Origin: an uncultured Eubacterium sp.
GTDB taxonomy: Bacteria; Bacillota; Clostridia; Lachnospirales; Lachnospiraceae
Length of the DNA stretch: 64,000 nt
NCBI GenBank assembly: GCA_910577225.1
Contig: CAJTMV010000001.1
Span: forward strand, 124,001-188,000
Direction: 5' to 3'
Made by a program: the position numbers and the translations under genes. Under the pieces are notes generated by a model, which made no database searches, had not been told where the DNA came from, and was given only the letters and a program-made list of their open reading frames with translations. Below, one piece after another: positions 7,128 to 16,073 of this stretch. Every line of letters begins with the position of its first letter. The stretch's first letter is position 1.

Positions 7128-8894
7128 TTACCTGCCATTTTTTAAATAACCGTACGTACATTCCGGTACAAATTTTTTTAATTCCTGCCATTCGCCATTA
7201 TGCCATAATTTCCTTACATGAGACGCGCTGATATAAGTATGGCCTGTTTTCCTGCGCGGAATTTCTATTACCCTGATCTGATAGTCCGGCAGAATTCGCT
7301 TCATCGTTTCATTATATTGCTTTGTCACCGGATCATAAGGCTCTTCCCCGACAAATCGAATCGTAATATGAAGCCTGGGAGCAATGGCAGAGCCAAAAAT
7401 ATCCAGATCCTTTGACATGTCGATCTGCGCGTGCTTTTTTTCATTTTTCGTAAAATACTCGGGAAAGGTCGCAGCGGATAAAACAAATTTTCCACCCGGA
7501 ATGACAATTACATTCGCAAGACCGCTGGTACCTTCCTTTACCAGCCGCAGACGGTCTTCAGACGCAATTTCCGAACGGTCTTCCGAAACGACAAACACGT
7601 ACAGGCGGTCTACGATCAGAGACGCAACCTGCACCAGATGCAGATGCCCTAAAGTAAACGGATTGCAATTCATCACAATCCCGCCATTGGTCCTGCCGTT
7701 ATCCGTCTGTCTGATATCCGCTCCTGGCAAATGTTCCAGCATAAACGTATAAGCGAGAAAATCAGGATCGTTTTCCAGCCATGCAATTTCCTGCGCCATT
7801 TTACTCCTGCGCTCTGCCAGCCCATATGTTACCGCTGGTTTTGAAGAAAACAGCAATTCGGATAATTTGCTGGCGACATACAAATTTCCTTTATAGTTTA
7901 AATGACTTTCCCAGTCAAAAAACAAATCTTCCTCTCGGTGTTCCGCCAGAAATTCCGTCAGATCGATATAGGAAACCGCTCGTGCCATCAACGCTTCCTT
8001 AACTTCCGGTTCTTCTTTAAAATACAGCAAGATACAGTCGTCCTTGTTCATGGCTGCGCGGTTTATCTGATTTGCATAATTTTCAAATGCCAGTCCACGG
8101 ACACCGTAATTGCATACGAGCCATTCCTCTGACGTGCGGTTTAATTCCCTCTGCAGGCAGGACGGCAGCGTATATTGGTCTTCCACGCCAAATCCATAGA
8201 CAAAAGAATTTCCAAAAAAGTGTACTACGCGACGGTAAGATTCGGGCTGGTCTGTCGTACAGCGCATTCCGTCAGAGACATTCACATACTGGCTGTGCAT
8301 ATCCCTTTGGATATAAGTCCCTCCCCGCTCCAGTACCTCGGATCCCGTAAAAATCTGCTGCAGATAATCATCCGAATAGTATTCCAGACGCCGATAGCAT
8401 TCCCTGATATGCGCCGGAAAAGTAAAAAGCCAGGACGAACGTTCGATCAATGGTACCGGCATATTCAAAAGCATTTGCTCTACCGCAGAACAATTCTGCA
8501 TTCTTCTAAGATTGGGCGCAAAGATAAACTTTGCCTGGCAGCCAGGTTTTTGTATCTCCGATACGAGCAAATTCGCCTGGTATTTTAAAAGATGTTTGAA
8601 ATCAATATAAGTCTCTCCGCAGACATAGCCATATGCATGCAAAAGTCTCAAAATATCCTGATTATCATAAGGAGCCACGATGACATGACAATTGCTGTTA
8701 TTTTGAAGCAGCGTGGGCGGCTGAATCAAAAATTCATCCATAAACAAAGTCCCCTGCTTTTCCTTAGAAGAATCTACACATGAACCCGCCTGTATCCCCT
8801 GCCTTTTCATCCATTGGATAATTCTCACAGCATTCAGCCCGCAGCCAAAGACCACAAGCTGATATTTTTCAGAAAAAAACGCTTCCTCTTTCAT
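7128..8894 (-). CDS. Three-domain protein: Rossmann-like module, SGNH-like domain, citrate-lyase-ligase-type nucleotidyltransferase
   Basis: 588 residues. Residues 10-100 form the Rossmann-like module shared across the operon (LVVFGCGLNAV, then a VDSS acidic turn). The middle (about 220-350) resembles SGNH hydrolases: FFGNSFVYGFGV for the nucleophile block and DWESHLNYKGN for the catalytic Asp/His block. Residues about 395-588 resemble the C-terminal nucleotidyltransferase domain of citrate lyase ligase (CitC): MNCNPFTLGHLHL (HxGH-like) and ISASHVR (the ISxTxVR block). Such domains adenylylate or cytidylylate a small phosphorylated substrate. Adjacent genes encode no citrate lyase, so a different substrate is likely. 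It is the last gene of the operon, with AGGAGGG before its ATG. The combination of domains is unusual. Confidence 0.75.
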   Translation of the reverse strand: MKEEAFFSEKYQLVVFGCGLNAVRIIQWMKRQGIQAGSCVDSSKEKQGTLFMDEFLIQPPTLLQNNSNCHVIVAPYDNQDILRLLHAYGYVCGETYIDFKHLLKYQANLLVSEIQKPGCQAKFIFAPNLRRMQNCSAVEQMLLNMPVPLIERSSWLFTFPAHIRECYRRLEYYSDDYLQQIFTGSEVLERGGTYIQRDMHSQYVNVSDGMRCTTDQPESYRRVVHFFGNSFVYGFGVEDQYTLPSCLQRELNRTSEEWLVCNYGVRGLAFENYANQINRAAMNKDDCILLYFKEEPEVKEALMARAVSYIDLTEFLAEHREEDLFFDWESHLNYKGNLYVASKLSELLFSSKPAVTYGLAERRSKMAQEIAWLENDPDFLAYTFMLEHLPGADIRQTDNGRTNGGIVMNCNPFTLGHLHLVQVASLIVDRLYVFVVSEDRSEIASEDRLRLVKEGTSGLANVIVIPGGKFVLSAATFPEYFTKNEKKHAQIDMSKDLDIFGSAIAPRLHITIRFVGEEPYDPVTKQYNETMKRILPDYQIRVIEIPRRKTGHTYISASHVRKLWHNGEWQELKKFVPECTYGYLKNGR

Positions 8895-8945
8895 CGACCG
8901 CCCTCCCTCCTAAATCCTGCCACATGGCATAGAACGCCCCTGCGC

Positions 8946-9317
8946 CTACATTCTCCGGCAGATCTTTGGCATTGCAAAAACGTCCCTGTCCATATCGATC
9001 GCCACAGCCATAGAAATGCCGGACGGCTTGCGGTCGTTTACCAAAATCCGTTCCCCTGCCGGCATATGGAATAAGATCCTGTCATAGCGGATCTGATTCT
9101 GATTCAAAAAATCCCTCGTCATTTTTTCGTATGCCTGTTCCCGCGCAGTCAAAATAAGAACCATATCCTGTTCAGGAATATCTGCGAGGTACTCTTTCAC
9201 TCCGTCTAATAGCACATCCTGCCCGTCTGTCAGATATCCGTTATGTTTTACCAGCGTACCGTCCAGGTCAAAGATCCATGTCTTCGGCAGCGTAGATAAG
9301 ATCATCTCCTGTTCCAT
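8946..9317 (-). CDS. HAD-superfamily phosphatase
   Basis: 123 residues. HAD motif I is FDLDGTLV near residue 16, motif II is ILTARE near residue 53, and a late acidic block NDRKPSG near residue 95 corresponds to motif III/IV. No large cap domain fits in this length, as in the capless HAD enzymes used for sugar phosphates and nucleotide-sugar intermediates. The ATG at 9317 was chosen because AAGGAAGG lies seven bases upstream; it overlaps the preceding gene by 16 bases. In a locus with a SIS isomerase and a nucleotidyltransferase/kinase it could be the phosphatase of a sugar-nucleotide route resembling GDP-heptose synthesis. Substrate is inferred only. Confidence 0.8.
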   Translation of the reverse strand: MEQEMILSTLPKTWIFDLDGTLVKHNGYLTDGQDVLLDGVKEYLADIPEQDMVLILTAREQAYEKMTRDFLNQNQIRYDRILFHMPAGERILVNDRKPSGISMAVAIDMDRDVFAMPKICRRM

Positions 9318-10534
9318 GTAAATCCTTCCTTTACTACAATATGTTTCCACCCTTCCATCGGGTAGATATCGATCGCTTTCCAGTTTGTATCGCAATAATT
9401 GTAATCCGGATACAATACGGTCTTTTCCGCTTCCGCCAGTTCCAGCACATCACACAGCCCATTGCGAATGCCGATAAATATACCTGCCCGTTCCACAACG
9501 GAACGGATTTCCAATACTGAAGGAGAAATGGCCTCAGTGCCTTCCAGCGCCGTTTCGTCTCCCGTTACATTGGTATAGCAGCGGTAGCCCTTCGATGTAT
9601 AATCCCTGATAATCTGTTCCCAGACTGCGTCTGGCAGAGCTGTAACGGATTTTGCATACGGAGATAATACCACGGCCTTTCCGGCCGGAATCTGTTCCAG
9701 ACCAGGGTAGTCTTTCAAATATTGCGGCTGTACGGCTTTTGTATCCTTTGGCAGCCCAAAGATCCCGCTGCAGTAGATTTGTTTCAAAGGTATTTTTTTC
9801 ACATAAAGCGCCTGATGCAGATTGATGGTATAAGGCCTGTCCTGATGCGGGATAAATGTCCACATATCGCGCATATACAGCGCTGCCTGTATCGTCTCGT
9901 CCACCTGTTTTTGTGAAAGCAGTTCGACCGGATACGGCCCAAACATACGAACCACATCCGCACAGGAGCTGCCGGTGACACAAAGGGCACATTCTGTCTG
10001 CCTTTGTTCCAAATAAAATGGCAGATAAGACATCATCAGATAAATATCTCCCAAAGCTAAAAACGGACACAAAATCAACAGGCGGTCCGGATATTTTCTG
10101 TGCAGATGCTGCAGTCGTTCCATGCCGCGGCGTACCCGAAGGTTCATTCTGTCCCTGGTGTCTTCTGCCAGTGAATAGTCGGCAAAACTGTTGTAGTCTG
10201 CTACTTTGCGCGTGCATCCCTGATAACCGATCCGTTTCAGCTGATCCGCCATCGCCGCATATGCCCTGGCAGCAATACAGACAATGCTTTCTTCCTGTTC
10301 CTTTAAAATATCCCGCGGCGGTATAATCCGGATCCCGCCATACGCTCTTCCATGTTTCGCACGGTTGTTATCCAAAATCGCAGATACCGCATAGCCCCTT
10401 TGGAACAACAGGTCAGCAAGCTGTTCCGTAGCGTTACAGTGGCCGAACAGATAGATTTTTTTATCTTTCAGCGCGCCTTCTTCCGCCAGCTTTGCCAGAT
10501 TCTCTTCCATTTCCTGATAATGTATCCGGTCCAT
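9302..10534 (-). CDS. Rossmann module fused to a GT9-like glycosyltransferase domain
   Basis: 410 residues. Residues 25-115 carry the shared module (IYLFGHCNATEQLADLL, AILDNNRAKHG, GGIRIIPPRDI). The remainder resembles glycosyltransferase family 9 (heptosyltransferase-like): LSPYAKSVTALPDAVWEQI near residue 290 and a late FIGIRNGLCDVLELAEA block. A clear paralogue with the same order is at 31527-32873. AAAGGAGG is ideally placed before the ATG. It follows the 128-residue gene by 11 bases and overlaps the HAD gene. Likely transfers a sugar from a nucleotide donor in the cytoplasm; donor and acceptor unknown. Several GT9 key positions could not be verified, so the family call is moderate. Confidence 0.65.
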   Translation of the reverse strand: MDRIHYQEMEENLAKLAEEGALKDKKIYLFGHCNATEQLADLLFQRGYAVSAILDNNRAKHGRAYGGIRIIPPRDILKEQEESIVCIAARAYAAMADQLKRIGYQGCTRKVADYNSFADYSLAEDTRDRMNLRVRRGMERLQHLHRKYPDRLLILCPFLALGDIYLMMSYLPFYLEQRQTECALCVTGSSCADVVRMFGPYPVELLSQKQVDETIQAALYMRDMWTFIPHQDRPYTINLHQALYVKKIPLKQIYCSGIFGLPKDTKAVQPQYLKDYPGLEQIPAGKAVVLSPYAKSVTALPDAVWEQIIRDYTSKGYRCYTNVTGDETALEGTEAISPSVLEIRSVVERAGIFIGIRNGLCDVLELAEAEKTVLYPDYNYCDTNWKAIDIYPMEGWKHIVVKEGFTWNRR

Positions 10535-10545
10535 ACATACCTCCT

Positions 10546-10932
10546 TTAATAAAGCATGGCTTCAAACATTTCCCCAACCGTTAAAAGTCCGGTTTCTACA
10601 TAATTAAACATGCTTCCATACTGCACCTGTCCCCCGATATACTGAAACTTATTGGAAAACTCATACGTATCGTAAATATTCAGCAAATCTTCAAACTGCT
10701 GTTTTGTAACGGACCGGTAACAATCCTTTGCAGTCTGGCTGATCTCCCCCACGCCCATGACCAGAACTTTTTTCGGCGTTTCCCGCATCTGTCCGGAATT
10801 GCAAAAATCCGACATGCATGCAAAAATCTTTCTGTCCGCCGTGTCAAATAAAAATATTTTATCATACAGGTTCAAATCCTTTTCAACCGTATTGATCACA
10901 TCATCCTTGTTATATTTCTCCACTGCCTGCAT
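10546..10932 (-). CDS. Hypothetical protein, 128 residues
   Basis: I do not recognise this protein. It is soluble and acidic, with no signal or membrane segment. A hydrophobic stretch KIFLFDTADRKIFACM near residue 29 and VLVMGVGEIS near residue 58 suggest alternating beta strands. Its start overlaps the end of the upstream sulfotransferase-like gene by 23 bases; the same ribosome binding site (GGAAGAGG) could serve the ATG at 10932 or a GTG at 10923. The tight coupling on both sides argues that it is a real operon member. Confidence 0.65.
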   Translation of the reverse strand: MQAVEKYNKDDVINTVEKDLNLYDKIFLFDTADRKIFACMSDFCNSGQMRETPKKVLVMGVGEISQTAKDCYRSVTKQQFEDLLNIYDTYEFSNKFQYIGGQVQYGSMFNYVETGLLTVGEMFEAMLY

Positions 10933-13450
10933 CCTCTTCCATAAATTCTATTTTCCGCAGCTCCCATAACATACCGCGGATCTTTTTTTGATTCTCTATC
11001 CGATATTCCAGTTCATCCCTGACTCCATGGAAGGAAATCTCTGCTTCCATCCGAAATTTTTTTATAAACATTTCCTGAAGCTCACGCCTTGTAAATCCGG
11101 AGAGGCCAACGTAAGGATATCCATACTTTTTCTGATACGGGGCGTTGGCCAGGCTGATCCGGAACCGGTCATATTCCGAAAAATATGCTTCATACTGATT
11201 GTAAACCGGCTGCAGATCGAAGTCCGCTATGATTCCCGATGTCCCAGTTTCGGATTGGCGTGCAAAAGGATTCCTGAATAAATATCCTGCCTTTTGCCCA
11301 TACTGCGTAGTTTCCATAAGCGTTTCTGACCATGGAATCCCCCATACATGGCACAGTTTTGACAGTTCCTCCCGCGGATGCAGCTTGATATCCTCAAAGC
11401 GGAACTCATATCTTTCGCAGGCTGCTGCATCCTTTTTCCAAATATCCTGACATTTCAGGAGAACTTCCAGTGCCCGGTCTGTTCTCTTATAAGAACCGCC
11501 AAATATAATCTTTGCTCCGGATCCTTTTACCATACAGATATTTCTTACAACATTTAAAATTCCGCATGAGCCCGCCAGCTTTAACCACTGTACCAGATCC
11601 CCGACGTAATCTCTTGAGATAAAATGCGGTTCCCAAAATACGACCATCTCACTGACGTCTTTAATCTTGCGGCCATACATAGATACATAAGAGATCATGA
11701 AGATCACAAACAGCTCCAGGGAGCCGTACCTCTTCCCCGGTTCCAAAAGCCTCCTCATTGTTTCTTTGAATGCAGGTTCATCTTTTAACGCAAGCGGATA
11801 TTCCGCCCGGGAGACATTTTCAAACGCATCCACCAGGTCCCCGCCAGCCAGTCCTTCCAGCTTCATGCATATCCAGAATAAATTGTTATTAAAAAAACCA
11901 AAATCAGAAATCATCAAAACAGACGGATGATTATCCAGCAATTCTTTGATAAACGTATTGCCGCAGCTGTTTCCAATTGCCCCCAGGATCATTTTTTTAG
12001 GCGTCAAATGCCTGTCCATGCATTTTTGTCCCGTTTCTTTTTCTATTGTGAGAAAAGACTGCAGACGGGAAAAATAATCCGTATAATTCCATATGCCTCT
12101 CTCTTCCAGCCGCCGGATGATTTCCCTCTTTTTTTCTGCGACAGCCGTCTCTTTTTCTGTATAAAGATCCGGCATAATAATCAGGCATAACAGACCTGCA
12201 CGCACATCTTCCAGCTCCATCTGCGCACATATCTGATTTGCATATACGTCCCTCGTATTTTCGCCTAAAACATCCGCATATATAAGTTCCCCTGCACCCG
12301 CTGTATCTTTCAGATAACCGGCTGCTTTTTCGCACAATGATTTATCACCTGCGAAAAGGAGGCTGCAGCCTTTTAACACTGTCTTTAGGTTATCATGCGG
12401 GATTTCCAGATAATCCCTTACGGCAAACAAATCTTTATTTCTATAACATCCCAGATAGTCGTAATAATCGATCGCATCGGTTCCCCAGGCGCTGTATTTG
12501 CAGCAGCAGTCCAGCATCACGATGCTGCCGCTGCGTTTTTTCATTTCCAAAGGGGTTATGATTTTTTTCCCAAACAAAAACCGCCTGTGGTCTTCATAGC
12601 TGTCGCATAAAAAGCAGCTGCATTCCACGCCATAGCGCAGCAGAAGGTCATACACATTTTGCGCATCTGTCCCGGTTCCCCATATTACGATATCCTTGTC
12701 CGTATTCTTTAAGAGACGTATCCATTCTCCGAAACTGCCCATCGCATTTACGACCAGTCCTTTTTTTAAATTTGCCTCGTAGATGCAGTCCACACATTCA
12801 AATTCGGGCGATACGCTTCTTAGCAGGTTTTCCACCCAGTTCCGGCTCTTTTTGTTCCCTGCGCCTTCCGCATAGATCGTCAGGCATCGATGATCCGGAT
12901 ACTCCCTGCTGTCTGATGGCAGAAAATACTTCCATAACTCTCCCTCCGTCTTTACTGCAATCCCTTGTTTTTTCAGGTATCCGGCAAATAATACGGCAAG
13001 CTCGTTGCAGCCGCAGATCTTCACGCAGCTATACTGCGGATAACAATCGGCAAATCCAGACGCACCGTCAAGCTCCTCCAGCTCCCTCAGCATCCGGATT
13101 TCCCGGTTTGCCTCCCCGTCCTCGTACGCAAAGCAGATCAGGTTGCCCGCCTGATCTGCCACCGGCAGCAATGCATTCTCCCGAAAGCGGTATTCATGAC
13201 AGGCAAAAAATTTTCGGGCATTTTCCCAGATTTGATTATCAAACTTCACATATTCTTCTAAAACAGCCTCTGCCACATGTTCACTGTGAATCAGCGAATA
13301 ATAGCTGATCCATCCCCGATAAGTCCCATCCGGGTTTTGCACACAAACCACTTCATCCATATTCCCCTGAAAAAAATAGTCCAGCAGGGCGCTCCTGTCT
13401 GACTGTTCATTCGATATGCAGCACACGTCCTTATCACAAAATCGAATCAT
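10910..13450 (-). CDS. Multidomain protein with CBS-like pair, Rossmann module and C-terminal sulfotransferase-like domain (copy 2)
   Basis: 846 residues. The first 150 look like a diverged CBS-domain pair (VVCVQNPDGTYRGWISYYSL; ALLPVADQAGNLICFAYED). A middle section carries the operon's Rossmann module (DIVIWGTGTDAQNVYDLLL) followed by a second, weaker nucleotide-binding-like stretch. The C-terminal 350 residues resemble sulfotransferases: GNSCGNTFIKELLDNHPSV stands where the PAPS 5'-phosphate loop is expected, and YEFRFEDIKLHPREEL with WGIPW matches the RYEDL...LGI region. It is closely similar along its whole length to the next gene upstream, a tandem duplication. PAPS use is inferred; the loop is not canonical. 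Confidence 0.7.
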   Translation of the reverse strand: MIRFCDKDVCCISNEQSDRSALLDYFFQGNMDEVVCVQNPDGTYRGWISYYSLIHSEHVAEAVLEEYVKFDNQIWENARKFFACHEYRFRENALLPVADQAGNLICFAYEDGEANREIRMLRELEELDGASGFADCYPQYSCVKICGCNELAVLFAGYLKKQGIAVKTEGELWKYFLPSDSREYPDHRCLTIYAEGAGNKKSRNWVENLLRSVSPEFECVDCIYEANLKKGLVVNAMGSFGEWIRLLKNTDKDIVIWGTGTDAQNVYDLLLRYGVECSCFLCDSYEDHRRFLFGKKIITPLEMKKRSGSIVMLDCCCKYSAWGTDAIDYYDYLGCYRNKDLFAVRDYLEIPHDNLKTVLKGCSLLFAGDKSLCEKAAGYLKDTAGAGELIYADVLGENTRDVYANQICAQMELEDVRAGLLCLIIMPDLYTEKETAVAEKKREIIRRLEERGIWNYTDYFSRLQSFLTIEKETGQKCMDRHLTPKKMILGAIGNSCGNTFIKELLDNHPSVLMISDFGFFNNNLFWICMKLEGLAGGDLVDAFENVSRAEYPLALKDEPAFKETMRRLLEPGKRYGSLELFVIFMISYVSMYGRKIKDVSEMVVFWEPHFISRDYVGDLVQWLKLAGSCGILNVVRNICMVKGSGAKIIFGGSYKRTDRALEVLLKCQDIWKKDAAACERYEFRFEDIKLHPREELSKLCHVWGIPWSETLMETTQYGQKAGYLFRNPFARQSETGTSGIIADFDLQPVYNQYEAYFSEYDRFRISLANAPYQKKYGYPYVGLSGFTRRELQEMFIKKFRMEAEISFHGVRDELEYRIENQKKIRGMLWELRKIEFMEEDAGSGEI

Positions 13451-13462
13451 CTCCTCAATCCT

Positions 13463-16033
13463 TTAATCCTTTCCCCCGTTTTCTGAATCCGGCCTGCGCA
13501 TTGCCGCATCCTCTTTACGCTCTGTTTTCCGCAGCTCCCATAACATGCTGCGGATCTTCTGCTGGCTGCGGATTCGGTATTCCAGTTCTTCCTTGGCTCC
13601 ATAAAACGGAATCTCTGCTTCAAACCGGAATTTTTTCAGAAACATTTCCTGCAGTTCCCGTCTTGTAAAACCGGATGCCTCCACATAAGGATATCCGTAC
13701 TTTTTCTGATAGGGTGCACAGGCCAGACTAATCCGAAACCGGTCATACTCCGAAAAAAAGGATTCATAACGATCATAAACCGGCTTTAAGTCAAAGCCGG
13801 ATATCACATCCTTCCGGCTGGATTGCGAGGTCAGGCCGCCCTTGAAATATCCGACCTTTTCTCCGTATTTCGTCGTTTCCATAAGCGTTTCTGACCAGGG
13901 AATGCCCCATGCCTGGCAAAGCCTTGTTAATTCCTCCCGTGGATGGAGCTTGATATCCTCAAACCGAAACACATACTTTTCACAGTCCACATCCTTTTTT
14001 TCCTCTGCATCCGGACATTCCAAAGCAACTGTCAGTGCGTCTTCGATTCTCCCATAATAACCGTTGCATATCATTTTTGTCATCGACCCCTTGTATGTAC
14101 ACGCATTCCTTACGACCGTTAAGATGCCGCACGGACCTGCCTGTTTTAGCCACTTTGCAAATTCCCCCATACCATCTCTTGCGATGTCATGCGGCTCCCA
14201 GTATACTACCAGGTCCCTGGCATCGTGGAAATCCCTGCCATACATAAATACATAAGAAATCATAAGTATTACAAATAATTCCTGGGAGGTATACCGCCTC
14301 TCCGGTTCCAAAAGCGTCTTCATTTTTTCTTTGAAGGCTGCTTCGTCTTTTAATTCAATCGAAGGCTCCAGGCGGCAGATGTTTTCAAACGACTCCGCCA
14401 GTTTTTCGGCAGGCTGATCCGACAGCTTTATACACAGCCAGAATAAGTGGTTGCTAAAAAACGTAAAATCAGAAATGGTCAGAACAGACGGATGGTTATC
14501 CAGCAGGCCTTTGATAAAAGCGTTGCCGCTGCTGCCCCGAATCGCTCCGATAACCGCTCTTTTCGGTACAAACCGACGATCTCTGCATTTGTGTCCTGTT
14601 TCATTTTCCATGGCGATAAAAGACTGCAGCCGCGAAAAATAATCTGTATAGCCGCGGATTCCTTTCTCTTTCAGGCGGCAGATAATTTCTGCCCGTTTTT
14701 TGGCAATCTCTGTCCGGTTTCCCGATTCGTTGCCCCATACATTGTTATCCGGCAATACGATCAGGCACAGTACGTCTTCCTCCACATCCTTAAGATCTGC
14801 CTGCTGGCATACACAGTCTGCAGATACGCCATCTCCCGCAGTTTCACCTAAAATATCCGCATACACAAGCCTTTTTACATGTACGGTATCGAGGAAGTAT
14901 CCGGCGGCTTTTTTACATAAAATCGGATCTCCGGCCAAAAGGATGCTGCGGCCCTGCAGCACTGTTTTCAGATTTGTATGCGGGATTTCCAGATAATCCT
15001 TTACGGCAAACAGGCGCTTATTTCTGCGGTACCCCAGATAATCATAATAATCGATGGCATACGTTCCAAGGGCGCTGTTTTTGCAGAAGCAGTCCAGCAT
15101 CATAATGCTGTCGCCGGCTTTTCTCATCTCCAACGGCCCTATGACTTTTTTTTCAAACAGGAGCCGCTCGCGGTCGTCATAGCTGTCACATAAAAAATAA
15201 CTGCACGCAACGCCATGATACAGTAAAAAATCATACACATTTTGCGCCTGTATGCCAGCTCCCCATATCACAATATCCTTATCCGCGTTCTTTAGTACAT
15301 CGATCCATTCCTGAAAGCTGCCCATTGCATTTACGATCAGCCCTCTTTTCAGATTCTCCTCATAAATACAATCCACGCACTCAAATTCCGGCGATACGCT
15401 GCGCAACAGGTTTTCCACCCAGTTTTGGCTTTTTTTGCCCTCCACGCCTTCCGCATATATGGTAAGGCACTGATAGTCCGGATATTCCCCGCCGTCCTCG
15501 GTCAGAAAATATTCCCATAGCTCCCCTTCCGTTTTTACCGCAATCCCCCGGTCTTTCAAATAAGCGGCAAATAGCACTGCAAGCTCGTTGCAGCCGCAGA
15601 TTTTCACGCAGTCATACTGCGGATAAAGATCAGAAAATCCGATCGCTGCGGAAAGCTCTTTCAGTTCTCTCAGCATACGGATTTCCCGGTTCGCTTCGCC
15701 GTCCTCATAGGCAAAGCAGATCAGGTTACCCGCCTGATCTGTCACCGGCAGCAGGACATTCTCATGTAACCGGTATTCATGACATGCAAAAAACTTTCGG
15801 GCTTGTTCCCATATCCCTCTGCCGGGTACGACACAATCTTCCCATACAGCCTCTTTTACATTTTCGCAGTGAATCAGCGAATAATAGCTGATCCACCCCC
15901 GGTAAGTCCCATCTGGGTTTTGCACACAGACCCCTTCGTCCATGTTTCCCTGAAAAAAATAGTTCAGCAGCGCGCTCCTGTCTATTTGTTCATACGATAC
16001 GCAATAAACTTCCTTATCACAAAAACGAATCAT
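13463..16033 (-). CDS. Multidomain protein with CBS-like pair, Rossmann module and C-terminal sulfotransferase-like domain (copy 1)
   Basis: 856 residues with the architecture of its downstream neighbour: CBS-like pair (GVCVQNPDGTYRGWISYYSL; VLLPVTDQAGNLICFAYED), Rossmann module (DIVIWGAGIQAQNVYDFLL) and a sulfotransferase-like C-terminus (GSSGNAFIKGLLDNHPSV; YVFRFEDIKLHPREEL; WGIPWSETLMETT). The two copies are collinear and well over half identical by eye, strongest at both ends and weakest around residues 380-470. Only 12 bases separate them. AAGGAAGG lies before the ATG. Different acceptor specificities in one pathway would explain keeping both. Biochemical activity is unproven. Confidence 0.7.
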   Translation of the reverse strand: MIRFCDKEVYCVSYEQIDRSALLNYFFQGNMDEGVCVQNPDGTYRGWISYYSLIHCENVKEAVWEDCVVPGRGIWEQARKFFACHEYRLHENVLLPVTDQAGNLICFAYEDGEANREIRMLRELKELSAAIGFSDLYPQYDCVKICGCNELAVLFAAYLKDRGIAVKTEGELWEYFLTEDGGEYPDYQCLTIYAEGVEGKKSQNWVENLLRSVSPEFECVDCIYEENLKRGLIVNAMGSFQEWIDVLKNADKDIVIWGAGIQAQNVYDFLLYHGVACSYFLCDSYDDRERLLFEKKVIGPLEMRKAGDSIMMLDCFCKNSALGTYAIDYYDYLGYRRNKRLFAVKDYLEIPHTNLKTVLQGRSILLAGDPILCKKAAGYFLDTVHVKRLVYADILGETAGDGVSADCVCQQADLKDVEEDVLCLIVLPDNNVWGNESGNRTEIAKKRAEIICRLKEKGIRGYTDYFSRLQSFIAMENETGHKCRDRRFVPKRAVIGAIRGSSGNAFIKGLLDNHPSVLTISDFTFFSNHLFWLCIKLSDQPAEKLAESFENICRLEPSIELKDEAAFKEKMKTLLEPERRYTSQELFVILMISYVFMYGRDFHDARDLVVYWEPHDIARDGMGEFAKWLKQAGPCGILTVVRNACTYKGSMTKMICNGYYGRIEDALTVALECPDAEEKKDVDCEKYVFRFEDIKLHPREELTRLCQAWGIPWSETLMETTKYGEKVGYFKGGLTSQSSRKDVISGFDLKPVYDRYESFFSEYDRFRISLACAPYQKKYGYPYVEASGFTRRELQEMFLKKFRFEAEIPFYGAKEELEYRIRSQQKIRSMLWELRKTERKEDAAMRRPDSENGGKD

Positions 16034-16073
16034 ACTTTCTATCCTTCCTTCGAAACGTTTCGCCCAATGTAAA

